Shown here: positions 43,095-52,386 of the stretch, one piece after another
Numbering within the stretch: position 1 is the first letter of the stretch
Layout: each line of letters begins with the position of its first letter
Assembly (NCBI GenBank): GCA_963737575.1
Contig: CAVTTJ010000003.1
Location: forward strand, 212,338 to 276,337
DNA length: 64,000 bases
From: VRUE01 sp963737575
GTDB taxonomy: Bacteria; Actinomycetota; Thermoleophilia; Solirubrobacterales; 70-9
Direction of reading: 5' to 3'
The notes under the pieces: generated by a model
Told to the model about the DNA's origin: nothing
Databases searched by the model: none
What the model saw: only the letters and a program-made list of their open reading frames with translations
Position numbers and translations under genes: made by a program

Positions 43095-46000
43095 GCGCCC
43101 GGCTCCGCTTGTGGCCCGCCTTCGACCGTTTCTTGTGGCGCTTCCTGTGCTTCGTCGACTTCCGCTTCGAACCATGGTCCGAGTGGAGGGGGGCAGCGGT
43201 CCGAATCTGGGACGTCCCCGGAGCCGGGTTTTCTTCGCCGTGGCACTCGTCGGCGGCGACGCAGGGCAGGTGTGCCTGCGGTGGTGGGAAGCCCCCGTTC
43301 GTGCGCGCGTCGTAGAACTTTATGAATTGGCCGTTGAAGTCTTCGGCGGGGGCCAGCGTGTCGTAGGTCGAGAAGAAGATGTCCGTCCCGTCGTGGCTGA
43401 TCGCCTCGACGCCGGCGTACTCCCCGGGGTAGAAGTGGTTCCCGGGCAGCAGGTCGGTCTGAGCGGTGCCGCTGCTGATCAGCTGCGGGCGCCCTCCGAC
43501 GAACTCGTATACGTCGACCAGCCCGTTCGTGTCGCCTTCCACCAGGGAATCCGAGGTCGCGAACACGACGCGCCCATCATCCGACATGAAGCGCCCGCTC
43601 TGGCTGCCCATCACGTCCTTGCGGGGTTCGCCGCGTTCCTGTTCGAACGGGAACTGTGCGACTCCGGTTTCCTCCGGCGGCCGCAGCACCGTCGGCGGTT
43701 CCCCGGTCGGGATGCAGGAGGCGCACCGGATCACACCCGTTTCGGGGTTGTAGACGTACATCTCGCGCCAGCCCTGATTGTCGTAGCTGGTCAGGCGTGC
43801 GGCGGTGAGGAACGCGGCGTGGCTTCCATCCGGTGAGATCTGGATTCGGTCGATCGACGTTTTCGCATCAAGGGTGGCGACGTATTTGACGGCGCCGTGG
43901 CGATAGACGTAGAGGTTCTTCTCGTTGAAGACGCCGGGATCGGCGGGATCGAGCTGCTCCGGCGAGTAGAAGTACACATCGCCGCTCTGTGACGCGATCG
44001 GATCGTCGCTGTCTGGTCTCTTGGTTTCGAGCGGCACCGCGGAGCAGAGTGGGCCCAATTTTTCGGACGGATCTTCGGAGGGAGAGCACGCATTCGAGTC
44101 GCCGGCTCCGTTGCCCTGTGAGACCCGGGTGATTTCGCCGGTCTGCTCTTCCCAGACGTAGATGTCGGTGCTGAATGGGGCGTCCGTGTCATCGGACGTG
44201 ACGTGATCGGGTGAGGAGAAGACCACCTTCGAACCGTCACTCGTCATGCCGATCAGATGAATTCCGCGTTTCCCAGCGGCGATTTCGTAGGTGATCGAAT
44301 CGTCGATCCGCATATACAGATTGACGCCACCGTTGTTTTCCGTAGTCATCAGAATGTGACTTCCGTCGGTGGAGACGGCGGGAATCTTCACGAATTCTTC
44401 ATTTTCACCGGAGCCGCCCGCGCCTGTCGGTATGTTGCCGCCGCCGGATAGCAGTGACACCTTCTCGACCGTGGCGTCTTCGATCTCGTTGTCGTACGCC
44501 GACCCAGGGGCCCCCGTCTTTCCATCGGGTGTGAACGGGATGTTCACCGAGGAGAAGACATAGTGGCTGAAGTCGGGGGACGGGCGATCGTCGCCGATGT
44601 ATTTGGTGCCGTTTTTGACTACGTTCACATTCGTCGGCCAGCGCCCGAGGCTGTTTCCTTCTGCATCCCAGACGTAGGGCGCGCGCGACACGCCTTCAAC
44701 ATCCTCTTCCGTGGCTCCGAGCGCGGGCCTCGTTTTGTAATCGATGCAGGTCTTCATTTCGAGGTCGCACTTGGAGCCGCTCGCCACCAGCGCTTCGTTG
44801 CCGCGCAGGCCCCAGTACCGCGTCACCCACCCGCTCGTTGTCCGGGTCGAGGTGTAGGTGTCGAGGAGGGAGTTCGGAGGATTCGTCCCCGGCAGGGCTC
44901 CGCTCAGGCCCTCAAAGGAGAATCGAGAGGGATTTCGCGCCGTGCCGAGATTCAGCGCTTCGGTCTTGTAGTGGGGGATGACTCTTGATCCGAATGTGTA
45001 GAAGAAGAGATCTTCGGTGACGTCGCCGGGATAGAGCTCGATTGCGCTGGCGTGGCCGGGGCTGACGAGCTCGTACGCGCGACAATCGGGCAGGTAGGCC
45101 GCGCGGGTCAGCTGGCGTGCATAGGCGTTGGGGCAGTCCTGCGGGAAGAAATTGAAGGTCGAGTCATCTGTCACTTCGGTTCCCCACTGATTGGTGGCGA
45201 CGACCCTGAAGTGGTAGGTGACACCCGGTTCGAGGCCCGTGAGCTGTTGGGACACGGGCACCGGCCCGTGACCTTCGCCGACGCTTCCTTCTCCCGGGGG
45301 ACTCACCTGGCCGTAGCTCGTCGTCGGCCCGTATTCGAACCGGTATTTGGTCGGGAAGCCGACGGGGTCGATGCGGGCACTGAGCGTTGCCCCCGTTTCG
45401 CCCACGTCGGAGGGGCGTACGCCGGAGATGGTGGGAGGGGACGCTGCGACGAAGGTCTGGTCCGGGCCTCTGGTCGTGCCCAGCGGGTTGTTGGCGGCGA
45501 GGCGGAAGTGGTAGCGCCGGCCGGGCTGCAGGTTGTCGATTTCGGTCGGTTCCGCCGAAACGGTTCCGGATCCGGAGCCGGCCGACGTTTCCGCCGTTCG
45601 CTGCCGGTAGTTGGTGTCGATCCCGTATTCGAACCAGTAGGTCGTCGGCATGCCGTCGGGGTCGAGCGAGCCGGCAAGCACTGCTGTCGTACGCGTCACG
45701 CTCGTCGCCGGTTCGGTACTGACGTTGAGGACGGCGGCCGGCCGGATTTTCACCGCTGCGCTCCGGTTCACGCCGTTGTTCGTCCTGACCACGACCCGTG
45801 CTCGGTAGCTGACCTCGGTCTGCAGACCGGTCACGTCGGTGCTGATCGCCGTCGATTCGCCTTCGTATGGCGCCGACGGTTGACATGGCGTGAACTGGGT
45901 GTAGATGAAGGGGGGTTCGAAGGGCGGTCCGGATGGCTCTTCGCCATATTCCACGCGGCATTCGAACACTTTCGGCCCGTGGTCGAGGTCGATCGTCGCC

Positions 46001-47205
46001 GAGATGGTCGCGTCGTTGTGACCGACGGATCCCTGCACGTCTTCGATGTTCGCGATCGGCACCGGCGGGCCGAACACGGCGAGTGAGTTGCCCCGGCTGA
46101 TGTAGATCCGCCCGTTCGTGCTCGGGATGCCGGAGGTGTCGAACGCCATCGGCCCGCTCGCGAAGCCGATCGTTTCCTGGCTCCCGAACGCTGGGCCGAC
46201 TTTTTCGGTGGGGGTCGCCCACTCTTCGGCGATCCCGTTCGGGCCGTCGAGAAGGTAGACGTGGTGGTCGGCCGGATTGATCGAGGCCGATTCGACGTAG
46301 CCGTAGCCCGCTTCATGGCGGCCGCCGAGGGTCCACGGCCCTGACGTGTCGCATTCGCATTTGTTCGGATCGAGGTCGACCGGAGGCGAGTCGCCGGGCG
46401 GTCCCGTGAACGCGGAGCTGTCGTAGAGCTCCCAGATCGGGTGGAAGCCTTCTGGGCCGAAGAAATTCCCGCGGCCGACGTAGACGACTTCGTCATCGGC
46501 AACCGCGCCCAGCGCGAAGCCGCCGGCGGCGAGCTTGTTCGCGAAGAAGGTGCCCTTTCTAATTTGGCCGACGAACGGGTCGTGCGCCGGATCCGAGTCG
46601 ACCGCCTGGTATTTGTCGGCGTGGTACTGGTCGCCGACGGTCTGTTCGTTGTAGGTGACGATGATGCTGCTGCCGCTCGGCGAGACGGAGAGGTACGTGG
46701 GAACGCCTTCCGGGCTCTGGAACGGCGTCGGCTGGGTCGTGTCGATCTGCCCTCGGTAGGCGCCGGTCGGGTCGAAGGCGACGATCTGCGCGTGGTTGAC
46801 CCCTGGTTCCACTTCCTTGATCGCGGCGACATACATGTAGCCCGCCGTCGGTCCCGTCTTCGAAGGGTTCATGGCGGCAACCGACGCCGGGCCGAGACTG
46901 TTCCAGGGGGTTTCGTCGCAGTCGGCGGGGGTCGCGGGGCAGTTCCCTCCGCCGGCGCCATCGATGACATTGGTTCCCAGAGCGGAGAAGTTCACCGGTT
47001 CGCCTGCGGGGCTGAACTTCCGTACCGCCCCTTCGGCGAGGAGGATGATGTTCCCCTGGGGATCGACCCCCATGAGGCGGGCGCCATTCACCGGCAGCGA
47101 AATGCTCTTGAGGAATTGGTGGGTGGTTTCCGCACCCGCACCGGCCGGCGTCACCGCGGCAACGGCGAGCAGGAGGAGGAGCACGAACGTGGTTCTGATC
47201 TTCAT
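43087..47205 (-). CDS. Giant secreted propeller/FN3-like protein, family B subtype 2
   Basis: 1372 aa from the ATG at 47205, overlapping the upstream stop (ATGA), with GAGGACG before it. Signal peptide TTFVLLLLLAVAAVTPAG. An N-terminal propeller-like region reaches about 400 and includes Cys-rich loops (NKCECDTSGPW). Three FN3-like domains follow (CRVEYGEEPSG, YWFEYGIDTNYRQ, YRFEYGPTTSYGQ). YLPDCRAYELVSPGHAS opens the TolB-like region with GSHILMTTENN, GSKVVFSS and GSHAAFLTA. Closing motifs are IRCASCIPTGEPP, CVAADECHGEENP and a Lys/Arg/His tail. Co-linear with the B2 at 17810 but with a longer first propeller. Confidence 0.85.
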   Translation of the reverse strand: MKIRTTFVLLLLLAVAAVTPAGAGAETTHQFLKSISLPVNGARLMGVDPQGNIILLAEGAVRKFSPAGEPVNFSALGTNVIDGAGGGNCPATPADCDETPWNSLGPASVAAMNPSKTGPTAGYMYVAAIKEVEPGVNHAQIVAFDPTGAYRGQIDTTQPTPFQSPEGVPTYLSVSPSGSSIIVTYNEQTVGDQYHADKYQAVDSDPAHDPFVGQIRKGTFFANKLAAGGFALGAVADDEVVYVGRGNFFGPEGFHPIWELYDSSAFTGPPGDSPPVDLDPNKCECDTSGPWTLGGRHEAGYGYVESASINPADHHVYLLDGPNGIAEEWATPTEKVGPAFGSQETIGFASGPMAFDTSGIPSTNGRIYISRGNSLAVFGPPVPIANIEDVQGSVGHNDATISATIDLDHGPKVFECRVEYGEEPSGPPFEPPFIYTQFTPCQPSAPYEGESTAISTDVTGLQTEVSYRARVVVRTNNGVNRSAAVKIRPAAVLNVSTEPATSVTRTTAVLAGSLDPDGMPTTYWFEYGIDTNYRQRTAETSAGSGSGTVSAEPTEIDNLQPGRRYHFRLAANNPLGTTRGPDQTFVAASPPTISGVRPSDVGETGATLSARIDPVGFPTKYRFEYGPTTSYGQVSPPGEGSVGEGHGPVPVSQQLTGLEPGVTYHFRVVATNQWGTEVTDDSTFNFFPQDCPNAYARQLTRAAYLPDCRAYELVSPGHASAIELYPGDVTEDLFFYTFGSRVIPHYKTEALNLGTARNPSRFSFEGLSGALPGTNPPNSLLDTYTSTRTTSGWVTRYWGLRGNEALVASGSKCDLEMKTCIDYKTRPALGATEEDVEGVSRAPYVWDAEGNSLGRWPTNVNVVKNGTKYIGDDRPSPDFSHYVFSSVNIPFTPDGKTGAPGSAYDNEIEDATVEKVSLLSGGGNIPTGAGGSGENEEFVKIPAVSTDGSHILMTTENNGGVNLYMRIDDSITYEIAAGKRGIHLIGMTSDGSKVVFSSPDHVTSDDTDAPFSTDIYVWEEQTGEITRVSQGNGAGDSNACSPSEDPSEKLGPLCSAVPLETKRPDSDDPIASQSGDVYFYSPEQLDPADPGVFNEKNLYVYRHGAVKYVATLDAKTSIDRIQISPDGSHAAFLTAARLTSYDNQGWREMYVYNPETGVIRCASCIPTGEPPTVLRPPEETGVAQFPFEQERGEPRKDVMGSQSGRFMSDDGRVVFATSDSLVEGDTNGLVDVYEFVGGRPQLISSGTAQTDLLPGNHFYPGEYAGVEAISHDGTDIFFSTYDTLAPAEDFNGQFIKFYDARTNGGFPPPQAHLPCVAADECHGEENPAPGTSQIRTAAPLHSDHGSKRKSTKHRKRHKKRSKAGHKRSRAHG

Positions 47206-49454
47206 CGACGTCCTCGCCTCGCGTTGTGCCTGTGCCCCCTGTGCTGTTTGACGCACTTGCCCTTGCGCCGGACAAACCCTCGCTTGCACTTCTTCGGGTG
47301 GGGTGTTCCCGTGCTCGGCTCCGCGGGTGTCGTGAACACCTGGTCGCCGCCGGTGGCTTCCCCGAACTCATTCGTCGCGACCAGCCGGAAGTGGTAGGTC
47401 GTGGAGGGGCTGAGTCCCGTGACGATCACCGACGCGAGGCCATCCGGCCCTACCGGGGCGCTTGCGGACTGCCCGCCATAACCCGGGCTGACGCCGTACT
47501 CGAAGTGGATCGTCGTCGTGGTCCCAGGGGCCCCCGCTCTCGCCGAAAGGCGGACGCTGTGGGAATTCAGCACCGATGCCGCGGCTTCACCTATCGCCGG
47601 GACGGTCGGGGTCGTGAAGACGGCGTCCGAGCTCGAGACGTGGCCGACGAAGTTGAAGACTATGACCCGGAAGTGATAGGTCGTCCCCGGCGAAAGCCCG
47701 GAGATGTCCGCGGCGACCGAGTGGAAGCTGCCGTCGTTTCCGAACGGCCCGACGATCGGGGTGCTGTTCCCGTACGAGAGAGCCGGCCCGTACTGGAACC
47801 GGTATGCGGTGTTGCCGAATCCGGGATTCAGTTCGGCGTGCAGCGTGGCGGTCGTCAGTCCGGTCGCCGCCGCGAGGACGTTTCGAATCTGCGGCGGGTC
47901 GGAGAGGGGCGTCGTGAATTCCCGATCGGATCCGCGGCTGGTCCCGAGGCCGTTGACGGCAACCAGGCGGTAGTGATAGGTCGTCGCCGAGGTGAGCATG
48001 CCGGCCAGACTCATTTCGACCTGCGTCAGCGTCCCTGCCGAGGTTTCGGTTCCCGGGATCGCGGGCGACTGGTGGCCGTACGATTTCGTTTCGCCCCATT
48101 CGAAGTAGTAGTGGGTCGATTCGCCTGACGGATTCAGTTCTCCGTGCAGGGTCGCGGTCCCCGGCCCGATGTCGGTGGCGTCGCCGGTTTCGAGGCCGGC
48201 CACCCAGTGGGGCGTGAAGGTTCGGTCGGGGCCGATGCTGGTTCCGTTGCCGTTGCTCGCCCGGAACCTGTAGTGATAGACGCTCTCGGTTTCCAGGCCC
48301 GAGAGGTGGACGGTCGCGTCACCGGGTTGTGTCATCGGCAGCGCCTGCTCGCACGGCACCGTCGTCCCGTAGGCGTTGGTGGTCCCGTAGTCGACTTCGC
48401 AGCCGACGATGTCTCCTGCTCCCACCGGATCGAGGTGGGCCGTGAGGACCGCGTCGGTGTGGCCGACGGAGGCCGGTTTGGGAACGACGTCGGGAACCAC
48501 CTTGGAGCGAAAGACCGCGATCCCGCCTTCCACCGCGACATAGACCGAGTAGTCCGACCCGTCCACCGCGAGCGCCCTGGGGGAGGACAGATACCCGGCC
48601 CCGAAGCTTTCCTTCGGGGTGCAGTAGCCACGGGCGGGTTCGCATGAGTCTTCGAAGACGGTCACTTCGCCGAAGTTGAAGACAGCGAGGACGTCGCCGC
48701 TCACAGGGTTCGTGGTGAAGCCGCCGGCGACGCCGGGATCGATCCGTCCGAGGGCGCCCATTTCCGTCTCTTTGAAGCGAGTGATGTCCTCCTTCAGCGG
48801 CGTGAGGTTGTGATCCGAGAACCAGAGCCGATCGTGGAGGTCGACGGCGATGCTACCGTCGCCGCCGGTGTCCGCCTTCTGTTCACGGCGGAACCTCTGG
48901 AAGCCGTCCTCGGGTTCGTAGGCGGATACCTGGGCTCCGGCGACGCCGCCGGGGCTGCCGCTCACTTCGCCGTCAAGGACCCAGACGGCTCCGTCGACCG
49001 GGCTGATCCCGACTTTCTGGAGCTTGACCACGGTGACCTTCCCGTCTTCTCCCCACGCGGGTACGGGGTGTCCTTCGGGGTCGAACTTGGCGATCGTGCC
49101 GTCGCCGCCGCCGAAGGTGCCGTCGGCGACGTAGACCGAGCCCTGCGAAGGCCCGCCGGAGTTGTCGACGACGATCGCCGTCGGGTTGGCGCCGACGTCC
49201 CAGGCAAGGAGGAAGTTGCCCCCGGAGTCGAACTTCTCGACCCGGTGGTTGGCGCGGTCGGTGACGTAGACGTCGTGGCTCGTTTCGTCGACCGCGACCG
49301 CGGTCGCTTCGCCGATCTGATTTGCGCCGGCGCCGGCGAACGTCATTTCGTATTCCGGCGTCAGGAAGGCGGCACCCGCCGTGCCCGGCAGCACGAGCAG
49401 CGCGACGAATGTCGCCCCCAGGAGGCAGGGCATCCAGAGGGATCGGGCCCTCAT
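47202..49454 (-). CDS. Secreted NHL-propeller plus four FN3-like domains (family C)
   Basis: 750 aa; ATGA overlap with the upstream gene. Signal peptide to about residue 28 (GTAGAAF). A six-bladed-type NHL region at about 30-310 (ATAVAVDETSHDVYVTDRA, NHRVEKFDSGGNFLLAW, VYVADGTFGG) leads into four FN3-like domains (CEVDYGTTNAYGTTVPC, YYFEWGETKSYGHQ, YRFQYGPALSYGN, IHFEYGVSPGYGGQ). The TolB-like region and ECHGP motif of family B are absent. The end carries CKRGFVRRKGKCVKQHRG and an Arg/His tail, the same Cys-Gly-basic-Cys motif as in the B1 at 10613 and the gene upstream. It looks like a B protein without its second half. Confidence 0.82.
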   Translation of the reverse strand: MRARSLWMPCLLGATFVALLVLPGTAGAAFLTPEYEMTFAGAGANQIGEATAVAVDETSHDVYVTDRANHRVEKFDSGGNFLLAWDVGANPTAIVVDNSGGPSQGSVYVADGTFGGGDGTIAKFDPEGHPVPAWGEDGKVTVVKLQKVGISPVDGAVWVLDGEVSGSPGGVAGAQVSAYEPEDGFQRFRREQKADTGGDGSIAVDLHDRLWFSDHNLTPLKEDITRFKETEMGALGRIDPGVAGGFTTNPVSGDVLAVFNFGEVTVFEDSCEPARGYCTPKESFGAGYLSSPRALAVDGSDYSVYVAVEGGIAVFRSKVVPDVVPKPASVGHTDAVLTAHLDPVGAGDIVGCEVDYGTTNAYGTTVPCEQALPMTQPGDATVHLSGLETESVYHYRFRASNGNGTSIGPDRTFTPHWVAGLETGDATDIGPGTATLHGELNPSGESTHYYFEWGETKSYGHQSPAIPGTETSAGTLTQVEMSLAGMLTSATTYHYRLVAVNGLGTSRGSDREFTTPLSDPPQIRNVLAAATGLTTATLHAELNPGFGNTAYRFQYGPALSYGNSTPIVGPFGNDGSFHSVAADISGLSPGTTYHFRVIVFNFVGHVSSSDAVFTTPTVPAIGEAAASVLNSHSVRLSARAGAPGTTTTIHFEYGVSPGYGGQSASAPVGPDGLASVIVTGLSPSTTYHFRLVATNEFGEATGGDQVFTTPAEPSTGTPHPKKCKRGFVRRKGKCVKQHRGHRHNARRGRR

Positions 49455-51661
49455 CGGCGATCACCTCGGGCGGCCTTCGCGTGCCGCTTCTTCTTCTTGT
49501 GGTTCCTCTGCTTCTTGACGCAGCGACCCTTCTTCTTGATCTGACCCTTCTTGCACCTCGTGGCTTCGCGTTCTTCGACCCGGAGCATCGGAGGGCACAG
49601 CGCGTCGTTCGTGTCACAGGAGTCGTCGAGGGTCCGCAGCGTCCGATCCGGGCCATAGGCGGTTCCGCCGGAGTTCGTAGCCGCGAAACGGAAGTGGTAG
49701 GTCGTGCCCGGGCGAAGCCCGTCGAGGTCGACCCCGACCGAGATCGGTGCGTCGCCATTGCCGACGGCGCTCGGTGCGCACGGTTGCTCGGCGCCGTAGC
49801 CCGGGCCCGTCCCGTATTCGACGACGCACCTGCTCACAGCCGCCGCGTTGGGGTCGACAGTGCCGTGCACGGTCGCCACGTGCTGGCCGACGAATGTGGC
49901 GGTCGGTTCGGTGACGACGTCGGGAGCGTCGTGGGCGAACGTCGCGGTGACGGTCGTCGTCGATTCACCCACCTCGACTTCGCAGGCGTCGGTCCCCGAG
50001 CAGCCGGCGCCCGACCATCCCGTGAAGGTGGAATGGCCCGAGGGCACCGCCGAAAGCGTCACCGATTCGCCGTCGGTGAAGAACCCGACGCATTCGGCTC
50101 CGCAGTCGACTCCGCCGGGTTCGCTGACGACGCCGCCCGCCCCGCTTCCGGCCTTCTTGACGCTGATCGCATGTTGCGCGGTGAAGTGAGCGGTGACCGA
50201 GGGCGTGCCTTCGACGACGAGGTGACACGGCCCGGTCTGATTTGTGCAGCCGCCCGACCAGCCGGTGAACGTCGAGTGGCCGGTCGGGGTGGCGATGAGT
50301 TCGATCGCTGAACCCTCGTCGTAGGGGCCCGAGCAGTTACCGGAATCTCCGCAGTCCTGGATCGCGCCGAGCCCGTTCGTGTCGCTGACCGACCCCGTGC
50401 CGGTGCCGCCGGTCGCAGCCGTCACCGAACGCTGCAGTCGGGTGAAGTTCGCGAAGACCTTCCGATTTCCGGCGGTCACTTCAACACTGCATTCATCTCC
50501 CCCCGAACTCACGTCGTCGCAACCTGTCCAACCGTCGACCTTCGAGTGAGGCTGGGGAGTGGCCTTGAGGACGACGGTGGAAGGCGTGTAGTACCCGGCG
50601 CACTGCCCGTTGTCGCCGCAGTCTTCGAGCGGCGGGCTGTCCGCGCTGACCGCGCCGAGCCCCGTTCCGGTGGTTCCGACTTCGACGCGGTAGGCGCGGT
50701 CGCCTCTGAATATCGCGATGCGGCCGTTGGGAGTGTCGGACACATAGGCCGTGCCGCTCACCTCGTCGACGGCGACGCCGCGCGCTTCGGTGACGTCACC
50801 GGCCCCGAACTGGTCGAAGAGGATGCCGTCGTCGCTGATCGCCGTCACGACACTGCCTTCGGAGAGGTAGACGTCGTCGCTCGAGGGGTCGAGGGTGAGC
50901 GCGTAGGTCGCGTCCCTGAGGACGGTGGACGGCGGGACCCTGATGACCGGCCCGTTGGGCTCGAAGACGTTGTACTTGGTCCCGGTCGAGGCGCGGGCTA
51001 TGCCGCAGATCGGGCCTTCGTAGGCCCCACCGAGGAAGTCGGCGTCGGTCACCGGGTCGTTGTGAGCGTAGTCCCAGATCCCCGAGTAGTGCTGGGCGAC
51101 GTGGACGCCTCCGGAGGCGTCCGTGGTGACGCCGCAGATGTAGTCTTCGCCGTGAGGGGGCAGTTCGGTTTCCAGGTTTCCTTCGGGGCCGTAGCCGAGC
51201 GTTGCCCCGACGCCGTTCCGAAGCGGGGAGTTGACGTAGATCTCGCCCTCGGTCGACGTTCCGGAGTTGTCGATCGCAACCTGCGCCGCCGACGGGCTTT
51301 CGCGGAATTCCAGGCCGCAGAGCTGGTTGGTCCCGGTCGCCGCGAAGTCGTGCGGTTCGAGCGCTTCGGGCCCGCCGCGTTCGCCGTAGTAGCGGGAGAC
51401 GCAGCCGTCCCCGCGTTCGAGGATGTAGAGGTCGCCGGTCGTCTGATCGACGGCGAGGGCTTCGGGAATCGACAGGGCTCCGCCCCCGAGGTAGGAGTCG
51501 AAGCTGTGGATCAGCGCGGCCTGACTGGTGGCCGCGGGAGCCGCGAATGCCGTGACCAGGCCGAGGCAGATGCCCAGTACGGCGGCTCTCCTCTTCGGCC
51601 GCAGGCGGCCGGCGGCGCAGTTGTCACTCGCTCGGGGGCGTCTGACGCTTCCCGTTCCCAT
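49451..51661 (-). CDS. Secreted NHL-propeller, InlB-like repeats and FN3-like domain (family C')
   Basis: First gene of the six-gene operon, 736 aa. A signal (AVLGICLGLVTAFAAPAA) is followed by an NHL-like propeller (LAVDQTTGDLYILERGDG, VAVDEVSGTAYVSDTPNG). Three Cys-containing divergent InlB B-repeats at about 330-570 come next (LEDCGDNGQCAGYYTPST...; IQDCGDSGNCSGPYDEGSA, TFTGWSGGCTNQTGPC; VDCGAECVGFFTDGESV). One FN3-like domain follows (CVVEYGTGPGYGAEQPC). The tail has CKKGQIKKKGRCVKKQRN then Lys/Arg-rich sequence. The 26-bp element lies 145 bp upstream, making this the operon's promoter-proximal gene. Confidence 0.82.
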   Translation of the reverse strand: MGTGSVRRPRASDNCAAGRLRPKRRAAVLGICLGLVTAFAAPAATSQAALIHSFDSYLGGGALSIPEALAVDQTTGDLYILERGDGCVSRYYGERGGPEALEPHDFAATGTNQLCGLEFRESPSAAQVAIDNSGTSTEGEIYVNSPLRNGVGATLGYGPEGNLETELPPHGEDYICGVTTDASGGVHVAQHYSGIWDYAHNDPVTDADFLGGAYEGPICGIARASTGTKYNVFEPNGPVIRVPPSTVLRDATYALTLDPSSDDVYLSEGSVVTAISDDGILFDQFGAGDVTEARGVAVDEVSGTAYVSDTPNGRIAIFRGDRAYRVEVGTTGTGLGAVSADSPPLEDCGDNGQCAGYYTPSTVVLKATPQPHSKVDGWTGCDDVSSGGDECSVEVTAGNRKVFANFTRLQRSVTAATGGTGTGSVSDTNGLGAIQDCGDSGNCSGPYDEGSAIELIATPTGHSTFTGWSGGCTNQTGPCHLVVEGTPSVTAHFTAQHAISVKKAGSGAGGVVSEPGGVDCGAECVGFFTDGESVTLSAVPSGHSTFTGWSGAGCSGTDACEVEVGESTTTVTATFAHDAPDVVTEPTATFVGQHVATVHGTVDPNAAAVSRCVVEYGTGPGYGAEQPCAPSAVGNGDAPISVGVDLDGLRPGTTYHFRFAATNSGGTAYGPDRTLRTLDDSCDTNDALCPPMLRVEEREATRCKKGQIKKKGRCVKKQRNHKKKKRHAKAARGDRR

Positions 51662-51805
51662 TCCCTCTCTTCTCCCTGTCGCTTCCCCCTGCCCAAACCC
51701 TTACCCGGTGCCCTGGCTGCGGCGGAAGCTCAATTTTCTTTGCCCATTAGGAACGCGCAAATTCCCCTTACAGGAACGTCACGTTCTCCTCAGGCGGCGC
51801 AATTT

Positions 51806-51831
51806 GAACAGATGCGGACCGCCATGTCAAG
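51806..51831 (-). promoter_or_regulatory. 26-bp conserved promoter/operator element, copy 4
   Basis: Minus-strand TTGACA (51830-51825), then GCGGTCCGC (a palindrome), then CTGTTC, and TCAAAT at the -10 position. It precedes the six-gene C'-C-B2-A2-B1-A1 operon, with the same spacing as the other copies. Confidence 0.72.
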
Positions 51832-52069
51832 AAACAATTTCATTCTGCTCTTCCGGTTCGCCTCGACCATTGGAGAGTGGCTTTCGAGATTCGGCTTAAA
51901 CAGAGGGGATACAGCCCGGATACCCGAGCTCAGGGTCCCTCTGACTCTAGGCCGATTGCGTACCGCATAAATCCGCCGGCCGGAGAGTCAAATGGGCCAT
52001 TCTCATACCATTGGGGGAGACGACTACTCTGTCCAGCGCCGGAGTCTGCTCGGCACGGCCCCGGCCTCG
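51832..52069. other. Non-coding region between the six-gene operon and tRNA-Arg
   Basis: About 240 bp without a supported ORF. TGACTCTAG at 51942-51950 and GTACCG at 51960-51965 echo the blocks upstream of copies 2 and 3 of the 26-bp element. The tRNA promoter must also be here but was not identified. Confidence 0.45.
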
Positions 52070-52143
<74 letters not shown>

Positions 52144-52386
52144 TCCTGACCTCCTCGGATACCGGTGCTTCCCTGTCCTCGTGCTCACGCCGTGCAAACC
52201 GCGACTGCCCGGTAACGACATTGCTTCTTGTGCCAAAGGCGCGTACGATCGGCCCGGGCATTACGAACATAGCCCTACTCACATGACAAGATTCCGCTTC
52301 GAAGGTGCCTGCCCCGGTGGCGAGCCAAAGAAACGGCCGCCTACTGACAGGTTTGGCGGACCGCTGCAGGGCTGAGAGGGCGCTGG

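Noticed and set aside
34036..51661. Polymorphic toxin (Rhs/YD-repeat) system
   Set aside because: No YD repeats, no PAAR or toxin domain at the C-terminus and no immunity genes after the large proteins.
34036..51661. Sortase-anchored surface proteins
   Set aside because: No LPXTG-type motif or C-terminal membrane segment, and no sortase gene in the window.
52284..52310. AGATTCCGCTTCG shared with the MFS leader near 32485
   Set aside because: Short match with no common context; probably chance.
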